This document shows, one piece after another, positions 1 through 5,736 of a DNA stretch of 5,736 nucleotides; the stretch's first letter is position 1; each line of letters begins with the position of its first letter. The translations under genes and the position numbers were made by a program. The stretch lies in NCBI GenBank assembly GCA_023253235.1, contig JALRHE010000272.1:1-5736 (forward strand). Direction: 5' to 3'. Under the pieces are notes generated by a model. The model had not been told where the DNA came from. It saw only the letters and a list, made by a program, of their open reading frames with translations, and searched no databases. This stretch comes from Steroidobacteraceae bacterium (lineage in GTDB: Bacteria > Pseudomonadota > Gammaproteobacteria > Steroidobacterales > Steroidobacteraceae).

Positions 1-2699
1 AGCACTCTGTAGCCAAGGTGCCCGTAATCGCCTGCGACCGAAGTGGGTTTGACGAGCCCCGCCGTCGGGATCACGGCCGCAAAGTTTTGTCGACCGCGGA
101 ACATCGTCGGATCCCAGCCGTGATACATGTACAGCGTTCCGGGCATGATGCCCGCTGACAGGTGCGCCATGCAGATGAAGCTGCCACCGTCGTTGAATAC
201 CTCGATGAGATCGCCATCGCGCACGTTGCGGGCCGCAGCATCGTCCGGGTTCACGTAGATGTCGGGTTCGCCGCGTTGCAGCGAGACGAGGAAGGAGTCG
301 TCGCGCCACATGCTGTGGATGCCATGCCGCGCATGTCCCATCGTCATTTGCAGCGGATAGCCCTTTTGCTTCAGCGGCGGATGATAGACCGGCAGCGCTT
401 CATCGAACTTCAGGAACCACTCGTGATCGATGTAGAACTGTTGTCGACCCGTGAGTGTTTCGTATGGACGTTTTTCGTGCACCGACTCGGCGATGTCGGC
501 ATGGAAAGGGCTCTCATCCGAATTCCAGACCGTGCTGCCGCGAGATTCGTCGACACGCACGATGCCTTTGGCTGCCAATTCCGCAAAGCTCATCTTCGGA
601 ATGCCAGGGGTCGCGTTGATGATGAATTGCACGATGTCGCGCGAGTCGCGGATCGCACCATCCATCGTGTACAACTCGAGCGTTCGCTTGAGGTCGCGGC
701 GGAAGGTTCGACCGTCGACGTCGTCCTTGATGGCAGGGGTGCTTTTCTCGCGGGCGATAGCGCTGATCGCGGCCGAAACGCGGCGTAGCGCTTCGAAGTC
801 GTCCACGGCTTCGCCTAAGGGTTTGACTGCGCGATCGAGCACCTGCACGTAAGGGTGGCGCGACTGCAGCATGATGTCGGCGCGTTCGTAGTGGTGTGCG
901 ATCGGCAGCACGATGTCGGCGTGATGCATGGTGATGCCGGCATCGGGGACCAGTGCCACGATCATCTCGAGTTTTTCGAAAGCCTCGGTGCGCCAGCGAT
1001 TGCCCGAGGCGCGCCAGTTGGCGCCGTTCTCGCCGGCGAAGATGCCCATCTTCCAACCGTTCTTGCCGTACTGCGGGAACCAGTCTTCCTTCAAACTGTG
1101 CTGGTAGTGCGAGTCGAATTCATCGGCGAGCTTCTTGCCGTAAATCTTCTCGTTGAGTTGCTTCATCTTGCCGTGTTCGTAGTCCCACAGCGTCGAGGCG
1201 ACGATACGTGAGGCAGCGCCGACACCGGCGAACGCGAACGAGGTGATGCCACGCGACTTCGGTCCGTTGGCCATCTGTACGCCGCCACCCTCGTGGCCCG
1301 TCGCGCCCGTGAGGGCGCACAGCAGCACCATCGAGCGTTGCAGAATATCGCCGTGCAGCCATTTGCAGGCGGAGAATCCGGCGTAGATCATGGCTCGCTT
1401 GCCGGCTTTGGCGAATTCACGCGCCACCGTGCGCATCGCGTTCGGATTGAGGCCGGTTTCCGCGGCCATCTTCTCCGGGCTGTGTTCGGCCGCACGTTTT
1501 TTCAGTAGCGCGAACACCGTGGTGACGGTCACCTTGCCGGTGCGTGTCTCGACGTTCCAGCGACCTTCGAGCGCAGGTTCGATGTTGCCAAGTGCGATCG
1601 TCTCGAATTTGCGACGACGACGACCCACTGGCGCCTCGGCAGCGCCGGTGCCCGGCGCCTGCACCATACGGCGAGTTTTTTGATCCCAGAGGTAGAAGAC
1701 GTTCTCGCGCACCGCGAGCATATCGACCAGGTTCAGATCTTCGGCGCGCAGGAATTCACCGTTGTCCTCGCGCACGAGAAAGGGCAGGTCCGTCTGTTCG
1801 CGGATATAGGCTGCGTCGTACAGCTTCTCTTCGATGATCGTATTGACCATCGCCATCGCGAGTGCGGTGTCGGTGCCGGGTTTGATGTTCAACCATTTCG
1901 ACGAGTGCATCGCGGTCGGCGTGAACTCCGGCGAAATGGTGACGACTTCGGTGCCGTTGTATTTGGCTTCCCAGAAAAAATGCGCATCGGGAATGCGTGT
2001 GACGGCCGGATTGGCCATCCACACGAGTACGCATTTCGACTTGAATACGGCCGCCATGGTGTCACCGAGATAGGTGAGACCCGTCGTCATGTAGAAGCCG
2101 GTGGGTAGATCGCCCACGCCCGAGTAGAACTCGGGCACGGTCACACCGGTGATGTTCGAGAATCGCGCGAGCGCCGAATAGGACGCCATCTTCACCGCAA
2201 GCTGCGTGCCGCTACCTAAGGTGATGGAGTCTGGTCCGTGCTTGACGGCGACCTCGATGAATTTCTCCGCGATCTCGCGCGTGGCCTGATCCCAAGAGAT
2301 GCGCTGCCATTTACCTTCGCCGCGCTTGCCGACGCGTTTCATCGGATAGAGCACGCGCTGCTTGCCGTACATGTAACGCGCGTGGCGCAGACCCTTGTTG
2401 CAACCGCGAGGACCGTAATCGGGCACATCGGGTGTACCCGAACGTTCGTATTCGGCCTGTTGTTCCTCGCGCCAAACGACGCCATTGCGGATGTAGACAT
2501 TGAACGCGCAGGTGCCCGCGCAGTTGGTGCCGTGGGTACCGTGCGCGACGCGATCCCAAGTCCACTTCTTGCGCCAGACGTCTTCGATACGTCGGTAGGG
2601 GCGCGTCAGGGCATCGGCAAGCGCATCGCCATGCTGCAAAGCGAGGGCAGCGCCGGTGAGCGCAGAGTGGGTGAGGAATTGGCGACGGTTGACTGACAT
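1..2699 (-). CDS. Type II DMSO reductase family molybdopterin oxidoreductase, catalytic (alpha) subunit, C-terminus cut by window edge
   Basis: Reading leftward from ATG at 2699, the frame stays open for 899 codons to the window edge with no stop. Residues 4-21 form a twin-arginine signal (NRRQFLTHSALTGAALAL), so the protein should be exported folded to the periplasm. H56-x3-C60-x3-C64 and C100 (in RGCNKG) form the His/Cys3 [4Fe-4S] FS0 site typical of type II enzymes. D197 in GVGDLPTG is the probable molybdenum ligand. MHHADIVLP (591-599) is a conserved core segment. The dinucleotide-binding C-terminal domain begins near residue 780 with GHARHGIHS (788-796). The best resemblance is to the EbdA/SerA/ClrA/DdhA/PcrA/steroid C25 dehydrogenase group, which transfer oxygen or hydroxylate using Mo-bis-MGD. 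Those proteins are about 900-980 residues, so only a short C-terminus is missing. It is probably the first gene of its own operon, since beta, gamma and chaperone genes are expected to the left. The substrate is undetermined. The family call is firm. Confidence 0.93.
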   Translation of the reverse strand, partial: MSVNRRQFLTHSALTGAALALQHGDALADALTRPYRRIEDVWRKKWTWDRVAHGTHGTNCAGTCAFNVYIRNGVVWREEQQAEYERSGTPDVPDYGPRGCNKGLRHARYMYGKQRVLYPMKRVGKRGEGKWQRISWDQATREIAEKFIEVAVKHGPDSITLGSGTQLAVKMASYSALARFSNITGVTVPEFYSGVGDLPTGFYMTTGLTYLGDTMAAVFKSKCVLVWMANPAVTRIPDAHFFWEAKYNGTEVVTISPEFTPTAMHSSKWLNIKPGTDTALAMAMVNTIIEEKLYDAAYIREQTDLPFLVREDNGEFLRAEDLNLVDMLAVRENVFYLWDQKTRRMVQAPGTGAAEAPVGRRRRKFETIALGNIEPALEGRWNVETRTGKVTVTTVFALLKKRAAEHSPEKMAAETGLNPNAMRTVAREFAKAGKRAMIYAGFSACKWLHGDILQRSMVLLCALTGATGHEGGGVQMANGPKSRGITSFAFAGVGAASRIVASTLWDYEHGKMKQLNEKIYGKKLADEFDSHYQHSLKEDWFPQYGKNGWKMGIFAGENGANWRASGNRWRTEAFEKLEMIVALVPDAGITMHHADIVLPIAHHYERADIMLQSRHPYVQVLDRAVKPLGEAVDDFEALRRVSAAISAIAREKSTPAIKDDVDGRTFRRDLKRTLELYTMDGAIRDSRDIVQFIINATPGIPKMSFAELAAKGIVRVDESRGSTVWNSDESPFHADIAESVHEKRPYETLTGRQQFYIDHEWFLKFDEALPVYHPPLKQKGYPLQMTMGHARHGIHSMWRDDSFLVSLQRGEPDIYVNPDDAAARNVRDGDLIEVFNDGGSFICMAHLSAGIMPGTLYMYHGWDPTMFRGRQNFAAVIPTAGLVKPTSVAGDYGHLGYRV

Positions 2700-2778
2700 A
2701 AGACCCCCAAACCGAAGGCTAGTGCAGGGGTGCCGTCGGGTTGAGGATGCGGGATAGCGCGCGCCGCAGCGCGGTCAC
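2700..2778 (-). other. Intergenic gap between VIT transporter and molybdoenzyme genes
   Basis: These 79 bp separate the transporter stop (TGA, 2781-2779) from the molybdoenzyme start. Six bases after the stop is a short GC hairpin (stem 2760-2764 with 2769-2773, tetraloop). It has no T tract, so it is not a convincing intrinsic terminator. A second possible pairing joins GGGGT (2727-2731) with ACCCC (2703-2707, the complement of the Shine-Dalgarno G run). I see no strong sigma-70 promoter. Both read-through from the transporter gene and an unrecognised promoter remain possible. Confidence 0.4.
2704..2708 (-). promoter_or_regulatory. Probable ribosome binding site of the molybdoenzyme gene
   Basis: On the minus strand a run of five G sits 4 nt before the ATG at 2699 (GGGGGTCTTATG). 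It is a purine-rich, imperfect Shine-Dalgarno at slightly short spacing. It supports the ATG that begins directly ahead of the twin-arginine signal. Confidence 0.45.
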
Positions 2779-3810
2779 TCAGGCGAGCGCGACTCCGAGC
2801 CAGTTGCCGACCAACCAAGCGATGACACCGGCACCACCACCGATCGCCACCATGCGTGCGGCGCCGAGCCATGCGTTGCGACCGGTAAAGAGACTGATCA
2901 ATAGGCCGACGGCTGCGAGTGCGACGGCGGTAACACCGATCGTCCAGCCCATGACCGACTGCGCCGGAAGTCCGATGAGAAAGGGCAGCAAGGGGATCAC
3001 GGCCCCCAAGGCGAAGGCGAGAAATGACGATGACGCAGCGCCGAGCGGTGAGCCGAGATCATCCGGGTTAAGGCCTAACTCCTCGCGGGCCAACACATCG
3101 AGTGCGTGATCGGGATTACCGAGCAGTGAGCGAGCGAAGAGGCGCGCTTGCTCGAGATCCATGCCGCGCGCTTCATAGATCAACGCGAGCTCCTCCGCTT
3201 CCTCTTCGGGGTATTCGGCGAGCTCTTCTTTTTCGAGTGCGATCTGATACTCGTACATGTCGCGTTGTGAGCGAACCGACACATATTCGCCTGCGGCCAT
3301 CGACAAGGCGCCCGCGAGTAAACCGGCTGCGCCGGTCATCAAGACGATTGCGGGTGCCGCACCTGAACCGGCAACGCCCATGACGAGGGCGGCATTTGAG
3401 ACCAGGCCATCGTTGATACCGAAGACGGTCGCGCGCAGGTTACCGCCTGATACACCACCACGATGCCGCTCGCCCACTTGAGAGACCGAGGTCGGCATGA
3501 CGTGGCCCGGTGCGCTGGTCGATGTGTAGACCGACAAGCCGCGCAACTTCATGGCCGCCAATACGTTGCGTGCAGCGCGGGGACCGATTTGATCGACGAG
3601 GCTCGCGACCACGCGAGCTCGCATCGAAGGACGGAACTCGAACTGACGCTGCGGCTGCAAAGACTCCCACTTGCGCGCCTGGTCTTCGGCAGCCTCGCCG
3701 AGTTTGCGGAACAGCTGGCTCTTCAGCGGGTCGGATTCGCGATCCGCAACCCGCCGATAGAGCCAAGCAGACTCTTTTTCGTGGTACCAGCTGTCGAGGC
3801 CGTCACTCAC
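2779..3810 (-). CDS. VIT1/CCC1-family Fe2+/Mn2+ transporter with N-terminal ferritin-like domain
   Basis: The 343-residue membrane protein belongs to the VIT1/CCC1 family, which moves ferrous iron or manganese across membranes, by proton exchange in VIT1. Residues 7-50 (WYHEKESAWLYR onward) look like a rubrerythrin/ferritin-like helix pair, as in the MbfA-type fusion proteins. The VIT domain begins at about 124 with RATVFGINDGLVSNAALVMG, and GALSMAAGEYVSVRSQ (167-182) is the family signature. A soluble Glu-rich metal-binding segment follows (193-252). Estimated membrane spans are 128-148, 152-176, 257-280, 285-308 and 315-341, giving the usual five. The GTG start at 3810 is preceded by an in-frame TAA at 3822-3820, the stop of the upstream gene, 9 bp away. 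No good Shine-Dalgarno is visible, so translation is probably coupled. The expected ferritin-domain ExxH motif appears as A41-x-x-Q44. Transport direction (efflux or uptake) cannot be told from sequence. Confidence 0.92.
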   Translation of the reverse strand: MSDGLDSWYHEKESAWLYRRVADRESDPLKSQLFRKLGEAAEDQARKWESLQPQRQFEFRPSMRARVVASLVDQIGPRAARNVLAAMKLRGLSVYTSTSAPGHVMPTSVSQVGERHRGGVSGGNLRATVFGINDGLVSNAALVMGVAGSGAAPAIVLMTGAAGLLAGALSMAAGEYVSVRSQRDMYEYQIALEKEELAEYPEEEAEELALIYEARGMDLEQARLFARSLLGNPDHALDVLAREELGLNPDDLGSPLGAASSSFLAFALGAVIPLLPFLIGLPAQSVMGWTIGVTAVALAAVGLLISLFTGRNAWLGAARMVAIGGGAGVIAWLVGNWLGVALA

Positions 3811-3819
3811 GAACGAGGA

Positions 3820-4146
3820 TTACCGTTCACGACCGTCGTCGTCTTCCCAGTCTTCATCTTCGTCTTCGTCCTCGTCCCAATCGTCATCCTCGTCGTCTTC
3901 TTCCTCTTCTTCGTCTTCGTCCCAGTCTTCGTCGTCCTCGTCTTCATCGGACCAGCCTTCCGGCTCGTCGGTCAGTTCGAGGTCGAGTTCGTGCCACTCT
4001 TCGAGATCGAGTTCCTCGATCTCACCGTCGAGATATTCGATCTCGACGATCTCGGCATCTTCATCGACGGACAGGACACGAAAGGTCTCTTCCTCTTCGA
4101 CGTTCTGGTACCACTGGCCCTTGACGGGTTCGTTGTCTCTGCTCAC
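3820..4146 (-). CDS. Small protein with compact N-terminal domain and polyacidic, Trp-spaced tail (possible DUF6763-like)
   Basis: The protein is 108 residues from the preferred GTG at 4146. A longer frame begins three codons upstream at another GTG (4155), but only the 4146 GTG has a well-placed Shine-Dalgarno. The first ~65 residues (GQWYQNV, then FRVLSVDEDAEIVEIEYLDGEIEELDLEEWHELDLE) suggest a small beta-rich domain. They recall a short uncharacterised gammaproteobacterial family that I believe is DUF6763, named from memory. The last ~40 residues are almost only Asp and Glu, interrupted by Trp; counted from the upstream GTG, the Trp residues are 68, 78, 93 and 103. The predicted pI is extremely low. 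There is no signal peptide or membrane span, so it is likely cytoplasmic. Its stop lies 9 bp before the iron transporter start, suggesting one operon. Function is unknown; binding metal cations or basic proteins through the tail is speculation. Confidence 0.85.
   Translation of the reverse strand: MSRDNEPVKGQWYQNVEEEETFRVLSVDEDAEIVEIEYLDGEIEELDLEEWHELDLELTDEPEGWSDEDEDDEDWDEDEEEEEDDEDDDWDEDEDEDEDWEDDDGRER
3835..3951 (-). repeat. Low-complexity GAN-codon tract encoding the acidic tail
   Basis: On the coding strand this stretch is nearly all GAC/GAT/GAA/GAG codons broken by TGG. The plus strand therefore reads as repeated TCN triplets, with near-duplicate segments around 3859-3882 and 3907-3932. 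Such imperfect trinucleotide tracts can change length by slippage, always in multiples of three here, so the frame would survive. It lies within the acidic-protein gene. Confidence 0.7.
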
Positions 4147-4150
4147 GGAA

Positions 4151-4158
4151 ATCACCTC
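4151..4158 (-). promoter_or_regulatory. Ribosome binding site that fixes the acidic protein start at 4146
   Basis: The minus strand reads GAGGTGAT followed by TTCC and GTG. The eight bases match the anti-Shine-Dalgarno end of 16S rRNA very well, and 8 nt separate GAGG from the GTG at 4146. The alternative GTG at 4155 overlaps this site and cannot use it, so the downstream GTG is preferred. Confidence 0.75.
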
Positions 4159-4205
4159 GGCGCGGAGGAAGTGGATCTAGGTTGCGGATTTTACTTCGAG
4201 TCTCA

Positions 4206-4213
4206 ACTATAGT
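4206..4213. promoter_or_regulatory. Palindromic -10-like element ACTATAGT between divergent genes
   Basis: ACTATAGT is a perfect 8-bp palindrome, so TATAGT (five of six matches to the sigma-70 -10 TATAAT) reads on both strands: 4208-4213 on plus and 4211-4206 on minus. For proB it would start transcription near 4220, just before the Shine-Dalgarno. For the leftward genes it would leave a leader of about 50 nt. No good -35 lies at 16-18 bp on either side; TTGCGG at 4182-4187 is 20 bp away on plus. On minus, TAAAAT (4195-4190) is an alternative -10. Function is inferred from sequence only. Confidence 0.4.
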
Positions 4214-4224
4214 GCCACGCGATC

Positions 4225-4229
4225 AGGAG
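4225..4229 (+). promoter_or_regulatory. Ribosome binding site of proB
   Basis: AGGAG lies 6 nt before the ATG at 4236. It settles the proB start against an in-frame TTG at 4182, which would add 18 residues with no homology and would span the probable promoter. Confidence 0.8.
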
Positions 4230-4235
4230 CCCTTC

Positions 4236-5378
4236 ATGGCCGTTCGTTCCCAAAACGCACCGTCCACTTCGCCCTTGACGCGCGCTCGCCGTGTGGTCAT
4301 CAAGGTCGGTTCAGCATTGCTCGTCGATTCCGCGACGGGGCGTCTCAATCGCGCTTGGCTCGAGACGCTGGTGGCAGACGTAGTCCGGTTGCGTAAACAG
4401 GGGAAGGAGGTCGTTCTCGTCTCCTCAGGAGCGATCGCCCTCGGGCGTCGGCATCTCGGGCTTCCTAAGGGGCCCTTGCGACTCGAAGAGAGTCAGGCCG
4501 CCGCGGCCGTCGGGCAGATTCGTCTCGCACATGCATACAAGGAGTTGCTGGAGCAATCGGATTTGCCGGTCGCGCAGATCCTCCTCACGTTGGAAGATAG
4601 CGAGCAGCGTCGTCGATACCTGAATGCGCGAGCGACGCTCAATGCCTTGCTCGAGCGCGGAGCCGTGCCGGTCATCAACGAGAACGATACGGTCGCGACA
4701 GCGGAGATTCGCTACGGGGACAATGATCGACTCGCCGCGCGCGTGGCACAAATGATCAGTGCCGATTGCGTGCTGTTGTTGTCGGATATCGATGGTCTCT
4801 ACACCGCAGACCCTCATCGTGACCCTGCCGCGCAGTTCATCCCCTTGGTGCGCGAGATCACGCCGGCGATCGAGGCGATGGCGGGCGGCTCGGCGTCGGA
4901 CGTCGGCAGTGGGGGTATGACCACCAAGATTCTCGCCGCCAAGATCGCCGTGGCAGCCGGTGCGCATTTTTGTGTAGCAGCGGGCGCACCACGACATCCT
5001 GTGCGTCGCATCGAACAGGGCGCGCGCTGCACGTGGTTCAAACCGTCGGCGACACCGGTCGCGGCGCGCAAGCAGTGGATCGCCGGCGCCTTGAAACCGG
5101 TCGGCGCCTTGGTGATCGACTCAGGTGCCGAGCGAGCCTTGCGCTCGGGGAAGAGTTTGCTCCCCGCGGGAGTGACCGCGTTGCGTGGTCGATTCGAACG
5201 CGGTGATACCGTGAGCGTGCAGAACAGCGACGGTCGTGAAGTCGCACGCGGGATCGTTGCCTACTCGGACGCCGATGCCGCGCGGATCATCGGCCGACGC
5301 AGTGCCGATATTCCAGCGATCCTCGGTTTCACTGGTCGCGACGAATTGATACACCGAGACGATTTGGTATTGCCATGA
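4236..5378 (+). CDS. proB: Glutamate 5-kinase (gamma-glutamyl kinase)
   Basis: ProB phosphorylates L-glutamate with ATP to gamma-glutamyl phosphate, the first and usually proline-inhibited step of proline synthesis, in the cytoplasm. The product is 380 residues, close to the usual length of two-domain ProB. The amino-acid kinase domain starts with VVIKVGSALL (20-29, K23 phosphate binding). It continues with VSSGAIALGRR (62-72), PVINENDTVATAEIRYGDNDRLAARVA (145-171, glutamate and inhibitor region), LLSDIDGLYTADP (181-193) and GSGGMTTK (224-231, nucleotide binding). A C-terminal PUA domain covers roughly 281-380 and ends in HRDDLVLP. About 17 residues precede the kinase core, a modest N-terminal extension. 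All key motifs are intact. The sequence style resembles alphaproteobacterial ProB. The stop overlaps the proA start (ATGA), so the two genes form an operon. Feedback inhibition by proline is a family property, not shown here. Confidence 0.97.
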   Translation: MAVRSQNAPSTSPLTRARRVVIKVGSALLVDSATGRLNRAWLETLVADVVRLRKQGKEVVLVSSGAIALGRRHLGLPKGPLRLEESQAAAAVGQIRLAHAYKELLEQSDLPVAQILLTLEDSEQRRRYLNARATLNALLERGAVPVINENDTVATAEIRYGDNDRLAARVAQMISADCVLLLSDIDGLYTADPHRDPAAQFIPLVREITPAIEAMAGGSASDVGSGGMTTKILAAKIAVAAGAHFCVAAGAPRHPVRRIEQGARCTWFKPSATPVAARKQWIAGALKPVGALVIDSGAERALRSGKSLLPAGVTALRGRFERGDTVSVQNSDGREVARGIVAYSDADAARIIGRRSADIPAILGFTGRDELIHRDDLVLP

Positions 5379-5736
5379 GCGACACGACGAACCTCTCTGC
5401 ATTGACCCCGGTGGCGCTGGCATCGGTGATGAAGAGTCTCGGTGAAGCCGCTTTGGCGGCTCAGCCGGTTTTGGCTGCGGCGACGCGCGAGCAGAAAGAC
5501 GCAGCGCTGCTCGCTGGAGCGATCGCATTGCGCGACAACGTCGAACGGATACTCGCGGCGAATGCCGCCGACATGCAGGCGGCGGAGCAGAAAAACCTTA
5601 GTGCCGCGATGCTGGATCGACTCCGGCTCGATGCCGCGCGAGTCGAGGCGATGGCCCGCGGGCTCGAAGACATCGCACGCCTGCCAGACCCGGTCGGTCG
5701 AGTGTTAGCGGAGTGGGATCGACCCAACGGCTTGCA
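5375..5736 (+). CDS. proA: Gamma-glutamyl phosphate reductase, N-terminal 120 residues (cut by window edge)
   Basis: ProA reduces gamma-glutamyl phosphate with NADPH to glutamate-5-semialdehyde, the second step of proline synthesis, probably receiving the labile intermediate from ProB. The ATG at 5375 overlaps the proB TGA by four bases, and no strong Shine-Dalgarno precedes it, so translational coupling is likely. The visible part shows ProA hallmarks: EQKDAALLAGAIAL (39-52), ILAANAADM (59-67), LSAAMLDRLRLD (75-86), MARGLEDIARLPDPVG (93-108) and RPNGL (116-120). Family members are about 415-430 residues, so roughly 300 residues, including the catalytic Cys region, lie to the right. The frame is intact. 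Confidence 0.96.
   Translation, partial: MSDTTNLSALTPVALASVMKSLGEAALAAQPVLAAATREQKDAALLAGAIALRDNVERILAANAADMQAAEQKNLSAAMLDRLRLDAARVEAMARGLEDIARLPDPVGRVLAEWDRPNGL

Noticed and set aside
514..1056. Minus-strand 180-codon frame inside the molybdoenzyme gene
   Set aside because: It is an alternative frame of the same strand, Arg/His-rich with no domain. The verified gene frame runs straight through it.
1608..1624. Short CGA-type repeat
   Set aside because: It encodes a run of four Arg in the molybdoenzyme and is too short to be called a repeat element.
162..2696. Several plus-strand open frames of 70-210 codons opposite the molybdoenzyme gene
   Set aside because: They overlap an uninterrupted minus-strand gene with clear family motifs. 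Their translations show no recognisable domains and reflect GC-rich codon structure.
2757..2775. GC-rich hairpin after the transporter stop as an intrinsic terminator
   Set aside because: The stem is only five base pairs and there is no T tract on the minus strand. It may be chance in GC-rich DNA.
3463..4212. Plus-strand open frame with a very hydrophobic Val/Phe stretch resembling membrane helices
   Set aside because: It is antisense to the acidic protein and the transporter N-terminus. The hydrophobic run is simply the complement of the Asp/Glu codons.
4182..4235. N-terminal extension of proB from a TTG codon
   Set aside because: No Shine-Dalgarno precedes it, it covers the likely promoter, and the ATG at 4236 has a good AGGAG site.
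4425..4997. Minus-strand frame of 190 codons opposite proB
   Set aside because: proB carries all expected kinase motifs across this stretch. The antisense product has no recognisable features.

Overview
The window looks like a chromosomal segment of a GC-rich proteobacterium, most likely a gammaproteobacterium. This rests on the proB-proA pair, a small acidic protein resembling a gammaproteobacterial family, and a VIT/CCC1 transporter with a ferritin-like N-terminus. The ProB sequence itself resembles alphaproteobacterial-type enzymes, so the class is inferred and not proven.

Layout. Three genes run leftward on the minus strand and two run rightward on the plus strand, diverging from an intergenic region of about 90 bp (4147-4235). 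Leftward, in order of transcription: (1) a small protein with an extremely acidic tail (3820-4146); (2) a VIT1/CCC1-type membrane iron/manganese transporter (2779-3810), whose GTG start lies 9 bp after the stop of gene 1; (3) after a 79-bp gap, the large catalytic subunit of a periplasmic type II DMSO-reductase-family molybdoenzyme (2699 to the left edge, C-terminus cut off). Rightward: proB (glutamate 5-kinase, 4236-5378), then proA (gamma-glutamyl phosphate reductase, from 5375, cut off by the right edge). The proB stop and proA start overlap as ATGA.

How the genes work together. ProB and ProA catalyse the first two steps of proline synthesis from glutamate. The acidic protein and the VIT transporter look translationally coupled and may share a role in metal handling, which is inference. 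The molybdoenzyme gene carries a twin-arginine export signal, a His/Cys3 Fe-S motif and a probable Asp molybdenum ligand. It is the relative of ethylbenzene dehydrogenase, selenate, chlorate and (per)chlorate reductases, dimethylsulfide dehydrogenase and steroid C25 dehydrogenase. Its substrate cannot be read from the window. The Fe-S beta subunit, heme b gamma subunit and assembly chaperone expected for such an enzyme would lie beyond the left edge.

The sequence is densely coding. No RNA genes, mobile elements, CRISPR arrays or phage genes were seen. I do not see convincing evidence of a wholly new system. The most interesting points are the substrate-unknown molybdoenzyme, the acidic protein plus iron-transporter pair, and a palindromic -10-like element between the divergent genes.
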